Origin: Scatosoma sp045660265 | GTDB taxonomy: Bacteria; Bacillota; Clostridia; Christensenellales; Borkfalkiaceae | NCBI GenBank assembly: GCA_045660265.1 | Contig: JAZRDM010000014.1 | Span: 1-49,264 of the forward strand | Length of the DNA: 49,264 nucleotides | Direction: 5' to 3' | Shown: positions 1 through 6,630 of the stretch, piece by piece | Position numbering within the stretch: position 1 is the first letter of the stretch | Layout: every line of letters starts with the position of its first letter | Notes under the pieces: model-generated | What the model saw: only the letters and a program-made list of their open reading frames with translations | What the model was told of the DNA's origin: nothing | Database searches by the model: none | Position numbers and translations under genes: made by a program

Positions 1-1
1 C

Positions 2-316
2 TCTGACGACGGTCTTGTAATCGGCGCTGGTTTGGAAGACCTTGGTAAGGGTCACCGTTCGCAAGTTGGTACGATGTACTCCACCCTTCAAAAAGGCGTT
101 AGATACCTTGAAATGGCAGAAGGCTACGTAACCCGTCTTGCGCTTGACGCAAACAACGAAGTTATCGGCTATGAATTCGTTTCCCTTGGTAAAATGACCG
201 ACTTCATTAAGAAGGGTATGGAACCGAACGAAGCATACGCAAAGGCTATGGTTCACTATGGTAGATTCACGGCAGAACAGGGCGCGGTGAAGTTCATCGA
301 CCCTCGTAAGGAATAA
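2..316 (+). CDS. NifU-like iron-sulfur cluster scaffold protein, C-terminal part
   Basis: The reading frame is open to the left edge, so only the last 104 or so residues are present and the true start lies outside the window. The visible part has a Gly-rich stretch (GAGLEDLGKG), then RSQVGTM and YLEMAEGYVTR, and ends in DPRKE. This matches my memory of the Fe-S cluster assembly scaffold-like protein usually encoded just before GGGtGRT-family genes. The cysteines expected of a NifU-type scaffold would be in the missing N-terminal part, so the role cannot be confirmed here. The stop lies 17 bases before the next start, with a strong ribosome binding site between them, so the two genes are probably one operon. 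Confidence 0.6.
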   Translation, partial: SDDGLVIGAGLEDLGKGHRSQVGTMYSTLQKGVRYLEMAEGYVTRLALDANNEVIGYEFVSLGKMTDFIKKGMEPNEAYAKAMVHYGRFTAEQGAVKFIDPRKE

Positions 317-333
317 TCAAGGAGGACAAGCAA

Positions 334-1335
334 ATGGCATTATTTGAAGGTTATGAAAGAAGAATTGATAAAATCAATGGCGTTTTGAAAGAATACGGCA
401 TTTCCTCCGTTGAAGAATGTAGAGATATCTGCCTTGAAAAGGGCGTTGACTGCGACAAAATCGTTCGTGCAGGTCAACCTATCTGCTTCGAAAACGCAGT
501 TTGGGCTTACACCGTAGGTTCCGCTATCGCAATTAAGAAAGGCTGCACGAAAGCTTCCGACGCAGCTGCTGCTATCGGTATCGGTTTGCAAGCATTCTGT
601 ATCCCTGGCTCCGTTGCGCAAAACCGTCTTGTTGGTCTTGGCCACGGCAACCTCGGCGCAAAATTGCTTTCCGATGAAACGGAATGCTTCTGCTTCCTTG
701 CAGGTCACGAATCTTTCGCTGCTGCGGAAGGCGCTATTTCCATCGCGCTCAACGCTAACAAAGTAAGAAAGCAACCTTTGCGCGTTATCCTTAACGGTCT
801 TGGTAAGGACGCTGCTTATATCATTTCGAGAATTAACGGCTTCACCTTTGTTGAAACGAAGTTTGACCACGCAACCGAAACGGTGGAAGTGGTTTATGAA
901 AAAGCATTCTCCGACGGTCCTCGTGCGAAAGTTAAGTGCTACGGCGCTGACTCCGTACCCGAAGGCGTTGCAATTATGAAACTTGAAAACGTTGGCGTTT
1001 CCATTACTGGTAACTCCACGAACCCCACGAGATTCCAACACCCCGTTGCTGGTACCTACAAGAAGTGGTGTGTTGAAAACGGCGTAGAATACTTCTCCGT
1101 TGCTTCCGGTGGCGGTACGGGTAGAACGCTTCACCCCGACAACATGGCTGCAGGTCCTGCTTCCTATGGTATGACGGATACGATGGGTAGAATGCACTCC
1201 GACGCGCAATTTGCTGGTTCGTCTTCTGTTCCTGCTCACGTAGAAATGATGGGCTTGATCGGTGCTGGTAACAACCCTATGGTTGGTATGACGGTTGCTT
1301 GCGCGGTTGCTATCGAAGAAGCAATGAAAGCGTAA
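334..1335 (+). CDS. GGGtGRT family protein (PF14057-like)
   Basis: This 333-residue protein carries the signature GGGTGRT at about residues 259-265, followed by LHPDNMAAGPASYG and GRMHSDAQFAGSSSVPAH, which is very typical of the GGGtGRT family. An AAGGAGG-like ribosome binding site (about 321-326) sits correctly before the ATG. The family is conserved in anaerobic bacteria and archaea, and its biochemical function is unknown to me. The partner upstream looks like an Fe-S scaffold protein, so a role in Fe-S metabolism or an Fe-S dependent process is a guess by context only. No signal peptide or membrane segment is visible, so it should be cytoplasmic. The gene is followed directly by an intrinsic terminator. 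Confidence 0.9.
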   Translation: MALFEGYERRIDKINGVLKEYGISSVEECRDICLEKGVDCDKIVRAGQPICFENAVWAYTVGSAIAIKKGCTKASDAAAAIGIGLQAFCIPGSVAQNRLVGLGHGNLGAKLLSDETECFCFLAGHESFAAAEGAISIALNANKVRKQPLRVILNGLGKDAAYIISRINGFTFVETKFDHATETVEVVYEKAFSDGPRAKVKCYGADSVPEGVAIMKLENVGVSITGNSTNPTRFQHPVAGTYKKWCVENGVEYFSVASGGGTGRTLHPDNMAAGPASYGMTDTMGRMHSDAQFAGSSSVPAHVEMMGLIGAGNNPMVGMTVACAVAIEEAMKA

Positions 1336-1360
1336 GTTTTAACAGCTAAAATAAGAATTT

Positions 1361-1393
1361 AAGGACTTCTAATGTTAGAAGTCCTTATTTTTA
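1361..1393 (+). terminator. Intrinsic terminator after the GGGtGRT gene
   Basis: A perfect 12-bp stem (AAGGACTTCTAA paired with TTAGAAGTCCTT) with a 2-base gap is followed by ATTTTTAT. It ends the upstream plus-strand operon. Confidence 0.85.
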
Positions 1394-1435
1394 TATAATG
1401 AACACCTCGTGTTTAAAGTGGGTAAATTATACAAA

Positions 1436-1463
1436 AGCGTCCTCGCCGTTTGGTGAGGACGCT
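1436..1463 (-). terminator. Intrinsic terminator of the minus-strand PadR-fusion gene
   Basis: The stem AGCGTCCTC / GAGGACGCT lies just past the stop codon of the minus-strand gene. Read on the minus strand it is followed by TTTTGT. It faces the terminator at 1361-1393, giving a convergent pair. Confidence 0.75.
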
Positions 1464-1476
1464 CGATTTATATTAT

Positions 1477-4128
1477 TTATCTTTTGCTCGCTTTTACCGA
1501 AAAAGCATAGAAGAATGCAACAAAGAACAAGATGTTTGCAAGATATGCAATCGGGATAATCACAAATGACAAAAGCTGGGGCGGGAGAGAAACTTGCGCT
1601 TTCATATAAACGGCAATCATTGTGACAAGAATTACACAAATGATGAATGCGATTATCGACGTAACAATATAGGAAGCGTGTTTCTTACGTTTTACATTGG
1701 GCTTATATCCGATGGCATAAAGAATTGCGCAAATAATAAAGGGGATAAAACCTGCCGTAAAGCCAAGCGCGGGATAGAGAACGGAAACGCCTAAATAATC
1801 TTTTGCGAAGAAAACCACAAGACTTTCAAATGCTACAATGCAAAGTACGATAAAGGCCGAGGTAAACAAGGCTTTGCCCATATTGAAGTGACCGCGCTTC
1901 GTGGCAACCGCTTCGGTGGTGGAAGGGGTAACTTTTTCTATGTTCGCAGGTGTGCGATTATTTTGTTGGTTGCGTAACGTTCCAACCGTGTTCAAACGAA
2001 TACCGTCTTTTTGCGCTCTTTCCAACAATTCGTTTTGAGAAGCGACAGGATGAACGGGATTGGATTGGGGTTGTGAAAATGCGCTGTAAGAATAAGGCTG
2101 TGCATCGGGGATAGGGCCATTTTGCGCGTCGCGCGTGCGTTCGTTGTAAGAAACTTCACGTTGCTGTAAAGCATTTTCCCATTCTTGCAACTGTTTCATA
2201 CGTGCTTGCAGCCCCGACGCGTCATCGTGAGCGCGTTTTTGCGCTTCTACTTGGTTGCGCGCGAGATCTTCCTTGGCACGTTCAAGGCGCGTTCTGTCAT
2301 TTTCTAATTCCGTTTTTTGTCTTTCAAGTTCACGGAGCTGGTCTTCGTAAACCGCCTTTTCTTTTTGGAAAGAAGCGCGTTCATTTTCCAGTTTTTCAAG
2401 GTTTTCATTGAAAAGTTTCACCTGCGCGTTGTAGGTGCTTAACTTGTCCGCAAAATCAAACTGCTGTGCGGCAAGAGCATTTTTACGAGAAATAAATTCA
2501 AGCTGTTGCTGATTGTAAATGCCTTGGCGAACGGCGAGTTCTTTTTGTTGCTGTTGTAAAGAGAGGAGTTCATCTTGCAATTTACTGTTGCCTTTCAGTA
2601 AATCGTTTTCACGGTTTTCCAAATCGCTTAATTGCTTTTGAACAACTTCATTGGACGCATTTGCTTCATTTTCCTGACTATCTAACAAGCGTTGCTTTTC
2701 TTCAATGCGATATTGCAGCTGGGTAAGTTCGTAATTCTTTCTATCTAACTCGTCGCGTTCAATTTGAAGGCTATCGCGTGTATTTTTGAGCGCCGCCTTT
2801 TCGTTTTCGAGCTCCGCCTTCATTTTTTCCAACGTTTCGTTTTCGTTGCGAAGGATATTACGTTCGACTTCAAGAGTTTCTAAACGGTTTTGCAATTCCG
2901 CGCGTTCTTGTTCAAATTCGGCGTAGTTTGCATCGCTGAGCGCATCTTCTTTTTGTTTTATACTTTCAGCAGCTTCGCTTAATGCGAATTCACGAGTACG
3001 AAGGTCGTTTTCGCGCTCTTCTAATTTGCGTTTAAGTTCTTCCGTTTCGTTAGCTTTTGCTTCGACTAAACGCTTTTCCGTTTCAATTTTCTCTTTTTGC
3101 GAATCGATTTGCGCTTGTTGCGCGCGAAGTTCTAACGTCTTGTTGTAAAATTCCGTGCTCTTATTCTCATAATCACTCTTTAAAAGGGTGAGGGCATTTT
3201 CTTGTGTGGTCAATGCGGCGTTCAACGAAGTGATAACGGATTGCTTATTTTCCAGTTCTTCTTTCAGATCGTTGATTTCCGCGTGCGCAGCATTTAATTC
3301 TTCGCTGTTTGTCGATTGTGAAGAGAGTTGCGCGTTTTCTTCTTTTAAAGAAAGGATTTCTTGGCGAGCAATGGTAAGTTCGTCGTTTAAACGTTGAAGT
3401 TCGAGCTTCGCATTCCCGATTTCCTGTTCTTTTTGGTGGAGTTCAATTTCTTTTGCGTCCAGTTCGCCTTGTTTTTCGTTGATAGCACGTTGTTTGTTTT
3501 CAAGTTCTAACGTTTGCGCTTCCACTTTATCGCGTAATTCATTGAAGTCCGATTTTTGGTTGGAAAGAGAGGAACTCTGCGCTGCGAGAAGGGAACGTTC
3601 GCGCTGTAACTCATTTTTAAGATTGGAGAACGCTTTCTTTTCTTCCTCAAAAGCTTGTTCGCGTGCGTCAAGCGCACGCTTTAATTCGGCAAGCTCATTT
3701 TGTTTATCGGTAATAAACGAGAAGTCGTAGTGCGCGTCGCCGTCGGAAATTAAGCTATCGATTATCGTTCGAGAATATTCCCATTCAGACAAATTTTGCT
3801 CGGTGACGCGTTTGCCTTGATCGGTGAGGGAGAAGTATTTTCTTCTACCGCCGTTAGAATAATCGCCGAAATAGGAAGTAACGTAATTTAAACTTTCCAA
3901 CCGCTTTAAAGCGCTGTAGAGGGTAGGTTGCTTTAAGGTGTACATACCGCCGCTTTTTTTCTCAATTTCATATATGATTTCATAGCCGTATTTATCCCCG
4001 TCGTAAAGGCTGCGTAAAATAATGGTATTAATATGTCCTCGAATAAGGTCGGAACTAATGCCTAAATTTTGCTCTTCGCCGCCAGTGAGGGCGCTTTCCG
4101 CGTCTAAAACGGTGTCGCGTTCACTCAT
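1477..4128 (-). CDS. PadR-type winged-helix regulator fused to a long coiled coil and four membrane helices
   Basis: An 883-residue protein. Residues about 28-110 are a PadR-type winged helix: hydrophobic helix 1 (INTIILRSLYDGDKYGYEI), the LKQPTLYSALKRLE recognition helix, and a wing with GGRRKYFSLTDQGK. Residues about 140-680 are almost unbroken heptad-rich coiled coil, full of E, K, Q, L and R. A Pro/Gln/Ser-rich linker follows at about 680-745. The last 137 residues hold four hydrophobic segments (about 752-775, 783-807, 819-845 and 853-877). Ordinary PadR proteins are 100-200 residues and soluble. The architecture suggests a membrane-tethered DNA-binding protein, which could act as a regulator or as a DNA-membrane spacer; the function is unknown. 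The start is supported by AGGAGG eight bases upstream on the minus strand. Confidence 0.85.
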   Translation of the reverse strand: MSERDTVLDAESALTGGEEQNLGISSDLIRGHINTIILRSLYDGDKYGYEIIYEIEKKSGGMYTLKQPTLYSALKRLESLNYVTSYFGDYSNGGRRKYFSLTDQGKRVTEQNLSEWEYSRTIIDSLISDGDAHYDFSFITDKQNELAELKRALDAREQAFEEEKKAFSNLKNELQRERSLLAAQSSSLSNQKSDFNELRDKVEAQTLELENKQRAINEKQGELDAKEIELHQKEQEIGNAKLELQRLNDELTIARQEILSLKEENAQLSSQSTNSEELNAAHAEINDLKEELENKQSVITSLNAALTTQENALTLLKSDYENKSTEFYNKTLELRAQQAQIDSQKEKIETEKRLVEAKANETEELKRKLEERENDLRTREFALSEAAESIKQKEDALSDANYAEFEQERAELQNRLETLEVERNILRNENETLEKMKAELENEKAALKNTRDSLQIERDELDRKNYELTQLQYRIEEKQRLLDSQENEANASNEVVQKQLSDLENRENDLLKGNSKLQDELLSLQQQQKELAVRQGIYNQQQLEFISRKNALAAQQFDFADKLSTYNAQVKLFNENLEKLENERASFQKEKAVYEDQLRELERQKTELENDRTRLERAKEDLARNQVEAQKRAHDDASGLQARMKQLQEWENALQQREVSYNERTRDAQNGPIPDAQPYSYSAFSQPQSNPVHPVASQNELLERAQKDGIRLNTVGTLRNQQNNRTPANIEKVTPSTTEAVATKRGHFNMGKALFTSAFIVLCIVAFESLVVFFAKDYLGVSVLYPALGFTAGFIPFIICAILYAIGYKPNVKRKKHASYIVTSIIAFIICVILVTMIAVYMKAQVSLPPQLLSFVIIPIAYLANILFFVAFFYAFSVKASKR

Positions 4129-4235
4129 AATAAAACCTCCTGTAGTTTGCCTGATAGAGTGGTACTTTGTCTTACATAATCGTTTATTTATAATGCAATA
4201 AAAACGCTTGAAATAAAAGGATTTCCTCGTTTTAT

Positions 4236-4251
4236 TACCTTACGTAAAGTA
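4236..4251. promoter_or_regulatory. Palindrome at the transcription start of the PadR-fusion gene (candidate operator)
   Basis: TACCTTACGTAAAGTA is a 16-bp palindrome around the core TTACGTAA with one mismatched pair. It directly abuts the -10 element of the minus-strand promoter, so it covers the expected transcription start. PadR regulators often repress their own gene from such a position. Autoregulation is inferred. Confidence 0.5.
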
Positions 4252-4279
4252 TTATATCATATTTAGGTGTAGTTGTCAA
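4251..4279 (-). promoter_or_regulatory. Consensus sigma-A promoter of the PadR-fusion gene
   Basis: On the minus strand TTGACA (4279-4274) and TATAAT (4256-4251) are separated by exactly 17 bases. Both hexamers are perfect. The leader to the ATG at 4128 is about 115 nt. Confidence 0.8.
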
Positions 4280-4341
4280 TAAGTATGTGTGAAAAAATAC
4301 TAAAATTAAGCATATTTTTTATGGAAGTTGCGGCTTCTCCA

Positions 4342-4370
4342 TTGACATTTTTTATAAAGTAGGATATACT
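4342..4370 (+). promoter_or_regulatory. Sigma-A promoter giving a probably leaderless thioesterase mRNA
   Basis: TTGACA (4342-4347), a 17-base spacer, then TATACT (4365-4370). The normal start distance of about 7 bases places +1 on the A of the ATG at 4377, so the mRNA would have no 5' untranslated region. It is divergent from the promoter at 4251-4279. Confidence 0.75.
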
Positions 4371-4376
4371 TATTAT

Positions 4377-5126
4377 ATGGAAAAATATGTACACAAAAAG
4401 TCTTTTGAAATTAAATATTGCGACTTGGATTTTAAGGACGAATTAAAGACGTCGGCCGCGCTTGCGTATTTGGAAGAAGTATCTTGTTCCAGTGCTGATG
4501 AGTTAGGATTTGGCTATGCTTATGTAAAGGCGCGTGATTATGCGTTTATGGTTGCGAGCTATCGCGTTGAATTTTTAAAACCGATTGTTCTTGGGGCGAA
4601 GGTGAAAGTTTGCACTTGGCCTACGCCGCCTTCTCGCGTTATATTTGGGCGTGAATACTTAATGGAATCCGACAGCGGCGAAGCGCTTTTAAAGGCAACT
4701 TCGCGCTGGTGTTTGTTGGATATAAGCACACGCAAAATTTTACCCTCGAAAGTCTTGGTGGAGCAGGATTATTCTACTTATAATCCAACGCAGCTATTTG
4801 AAAATACGCAATGGAAAATGCCCATCTTTGCCAGTGATGAGATGGAATTGCAATTTATCGTTACAGTCGCAAACTCCGAGTGTGACCATAATATGCACGT
4901 AAACAATACGCGCTATGCGGATTATTGTTTTAACTGTTTTACGATGTCGGAATTACAATCCAGGAAATTAAAAGCATTTGCGATTAATTACGTAAAAGAA
5001 TGTAAAGAAGGGGATACGTTACGCTTTTTTCTCAAGAATGGAAATGAAGGCGAATATTATGCGTATGGCTATAACAATTACGGCGAATTGGTCGTACAAT
5101 CACGAATAGATTTTGAAAAAGTTTAA
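4377..5126 (+). CDS. Acyl-ACP thioesterase (FatA/FatB family, PF01643-like)
   Basis: A 249-residue double hot-dog protein predicted to hydrolyse acyl-ACP and release free fatty acids in the cytoplasm. The N-terminal half has the pattern YLEEVSCSSADELGFGY and VASYRVEFLKPIVLG. The C-terminal half carries DHNMHVNNTRYADYCF, which corresponds to the conserved N-x-H-VNN-x-Y motif of the family, including the catalytic Asn and His. No ribosome binding site precedes the ATG; the promoter -10 ends six bases upstream, and the next in-frame Met is far inside the domain, so leaderless translation is likely. The ArgJ-like gene starts six bases after its stop, so the two are cotranscribed. Confidence 0.8.
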   Translation: MEKYVHKKSFEIKYCDLDFKDELKTSAALAYLEEVSCSSADELGFGYAYVKARDYAFMVASYRVEFLKPIVLGAKVKVCTWPTPPSRVIFGREYLMESDSGEALLKATSRWCLLDISTRKILPSKVLVEQDYSTYNPTQLFENTQWKMPIFASDEMELQFIVTVANSECDHNMHVNNTRYADYCFNCFTMSELQSRKLKAFAINYVKECKEGDTLRFFLKNGNEGEYYAYGYNNYGELVVQSRIDFEKV

Positions 5127-5132
5127 AAATAT

Positions 5133-6341
5133 ATGAAAACGAGAAAAAATGCGGTAAATAGAGAGTTAATCCCCATTCCGGGCGGGGTGTGCGCGCCTGA
5201 AGATTTCCGTGCCGGAAGTGCGGTTTGCGGTTTTAAAGGGAACGGGGAGTTGGATTTGGGAATAATCGTGTCAAAAAAACGTTGTCCTACGGCTTGTGTT
5301 TATACAACATCCGCAAAACGCGGCGCGCCCGTAATGATAACGGAAAAACATTTAGAAAATGAATATGCGCACGCAATCGTGGTCAACGGCGGCATTGCAA
5401 ACACCTTTCAATTTAATGGTGAACGTTTGGCCAAAGACGTTTGTGAGATTGTGGGACACGACTGTGCTGTAATTGCGGAAGACGTTGTAATTGCGTCTAC
5501 GGGCTTTTTGGGCAAACCTTTGCATTTAGCGGGTTTTGCGGCAGGCGTAAAGGAAGCTGCTTCACGCTTGGCAAACACGTCTGATGCTAGCTATTCCGTT
5601 GCGCAGGCTATGGCAAACGATGGGGCGGAACCCTTGCAGTTATCTTACACGTTTGAGTTAGGGGCTATTCCGTGTAAAATCGGCGCGGTTTTTAAAGGGG
5701 AACGACACGTTTCACCCAATATGGCAACGACCCTTGTCTTTGTTACGACGGACGTAAATATAACCTCTAAAATGTTGCGTAGGGCGTTATTGTATGCCGT
5801 AAACGAAACGTTAAACTTAATGGACGTGGACGGGGTGCCTTCCCCCAACGATATGGTCTGCATAATGGCAAACGGAAGTGCTGAGAATTGGCGAATTGAC
5901 TGTGTGGATACAGATTATAGAAAGTTTGCCTATGCGTTAAAAGAATTTTTTAAGCAAATTACCTTGCGGATTTTAAATAATGCATTAAAACGGGAACGGA
6001 TTTTATTTTGCAAGGTTTATGGGGCGAAGTCACCGCAGGTTTCTCGTACGCTTGCCAAGAAACTCGTGCGTTCGGTTGCAATTAAAGAGGATGCAAAACA
6101 AGCGGTGGTAAATGCGGAAAATATCCTTTACCAAATCGCGGAAATAGGCGGGGTTGAGGATTTTGATAAAATACGTATCTCCGTTTGTTCGGACGTGGCG
6201 GAGGCGGTGATTTATGAGGACGGCATTCGTGTGCCGGATATGCGGGAGTTTTTAACGAGTATTTTTAATGGTTCTTACGTGGAATTATCCGTATATCTTG
6301 CACAGGGCAATTATAAATCAACGGCGTATACGTGCGTATAG
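5133..6341 (+). CDS. Divergent ArgJ-family protein with altered active-site motifs
   Basis: A 402-residue homologue of ArgJ, the glutamate/ornithine N-acetyltransferase that cleaves itself before a catalytic Thr. Family landmarks are present: GGVCAPEDFRAG near the N-terminus, AIVVNGG, the oxyanion-hole ASTGFLG, a KG followed by PNMAT with the candidate nucleophile T199, and FVTTDV. Several otherwise near-invariant motifs are changed. NSGNANACTG is NGGIANTFQF, TTD before the small-domain strand is AND, DGDTSTND is DGVPSPND, and the DGEGATK substrate loop and the YGADANWGR segment are not recognisable. The gene is full length with no stop or frameshift. It probably processes itself but may not make arginine precursors. 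It lacks a ribosome binding site and is likely coupled to the thioesterase gene. Confidence 0.7.
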   Translation: MKTRKNAVNRELIPIPGGVCAPEDFRAGSAVCGFKGNGELDLGIIVSKKRCPTACVYTTSAKRGAPVMITEKHLENEYAHAIVVNGGIANTFQFNGERLAKDVCEIVGHDCAVIAEDVVIASTGFLGKPLHLAGFAAGVKEAASRLANTSDASYSVAQAMANDGAEPLQLSYTFELGAIPCKIGAVFKGERHVSPNMATTLVFVTTDVNITSKMLRRALLYAVNETLNLMDVDGVPSPNDMVCIMANGSAENWRIDCVDTDYRKFAYALKEFFKQITLRILNNALKRERILFCKVYGAKSPQVSRTLAKKLVRSVAIKEDAKQAVVNAENILYQIAEIGGVEDFDKIRISVCSDVAEAVIYEDGIRVPDMREFLTSIFNGSYVELSVYLAQGNYKSTAYTCV

Positions 6342-6382
6342 AAAAAATATTTTCTTTTTAAGAAAAAAGGCAGTTTGAATTG

Positions 6383-6411
6383 TTGACAAAAGGAAACGTA
6401 AATGCTATAAT
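6383..6411 (+). promoter_or_regulatory. Consensus promoter of the car operon leader
   Basis: TTGACA (6383-6388), 17 bases, TATAAT (6406-6411). Transcription should start near 6418, leaving a leader of about 210 nt before carA that contains a small ORF and a terminator. Confidence 0.8.
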
Positions 6412-6434
6412 ACATAGAAATAAGTAGGTGCGAT

Positions 6435-6569
6435 ATGTATTGTGTATTTTCATTTGAAAAAATGTCTACGAAAGCTGACCGTTGCGGATTGAACGATGTT
6501 CGCGTAAACGGTTTGGTTTCGTTTTTCCTTTTTGAAGCACCCATTTTTATTTCTGTAAAACAAGACTGA
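6435..6569 (+). CDS. Possible 44-codon leader peptide upstream of carA
   Basis: An ATG at 6435 lies a few bases after a TAGGTG ribosome binding site and opens a 44-codon frame (begins MYCVFSFEKM, ends SVKQD) closed by TGA at 6567-6569. It lies wholly inside the car leader transcript, and its stop codon falls inside the left arm of the terminator at 6562-6593. A ribosome finishing this frame would therefore block that hairpin. The peptide is Phe-rich near its end (SFFLFEAPIF) and has only two Arg codons, so a classic arginine attenuator is not evident. It resembles nothing I recognise and may be a regulatory uORF. Confidence 0.45.
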   Translation: MYCVFSFEKMSTKADRCGLNDVRVNGLVSFFLFEAPIFISVKQD

Positions 6570-6593
6570 TTTTCGTAATCGGTCTTATTTTTT
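6562..6593 (+). terminator. Intrinsic terminator (possible attenuator) in the car leader
   Basis: AAGACTGATT pairs with AATCGGTCTT (one G-U) around the loop TTCGT, followed by ATTTTTT. It lies between the promoter at 6383-6411 and carA, so carAB expression from that promoter must read through it. Confidence 0.75.
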
Positions 6594-6630
6594 ATGTTTG
6601 GCGAAAAAAATTTTTAATATAGGTACGTTT

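Noticed and set aside
340..1239. A 299-codon open frame on the minus strand opposite the GGGtGRT gene
   Set aside because: It is the mirror of a strongly conserved plus-strand gene, has no ribosome binding site and its protein has low-complexity, shadow-like composition.
6412..6630. PyrR-dependent attenuator before carA
   Set aside because: The terminator fits but I could not find the conserved PyrR anti-antiterminator loop.
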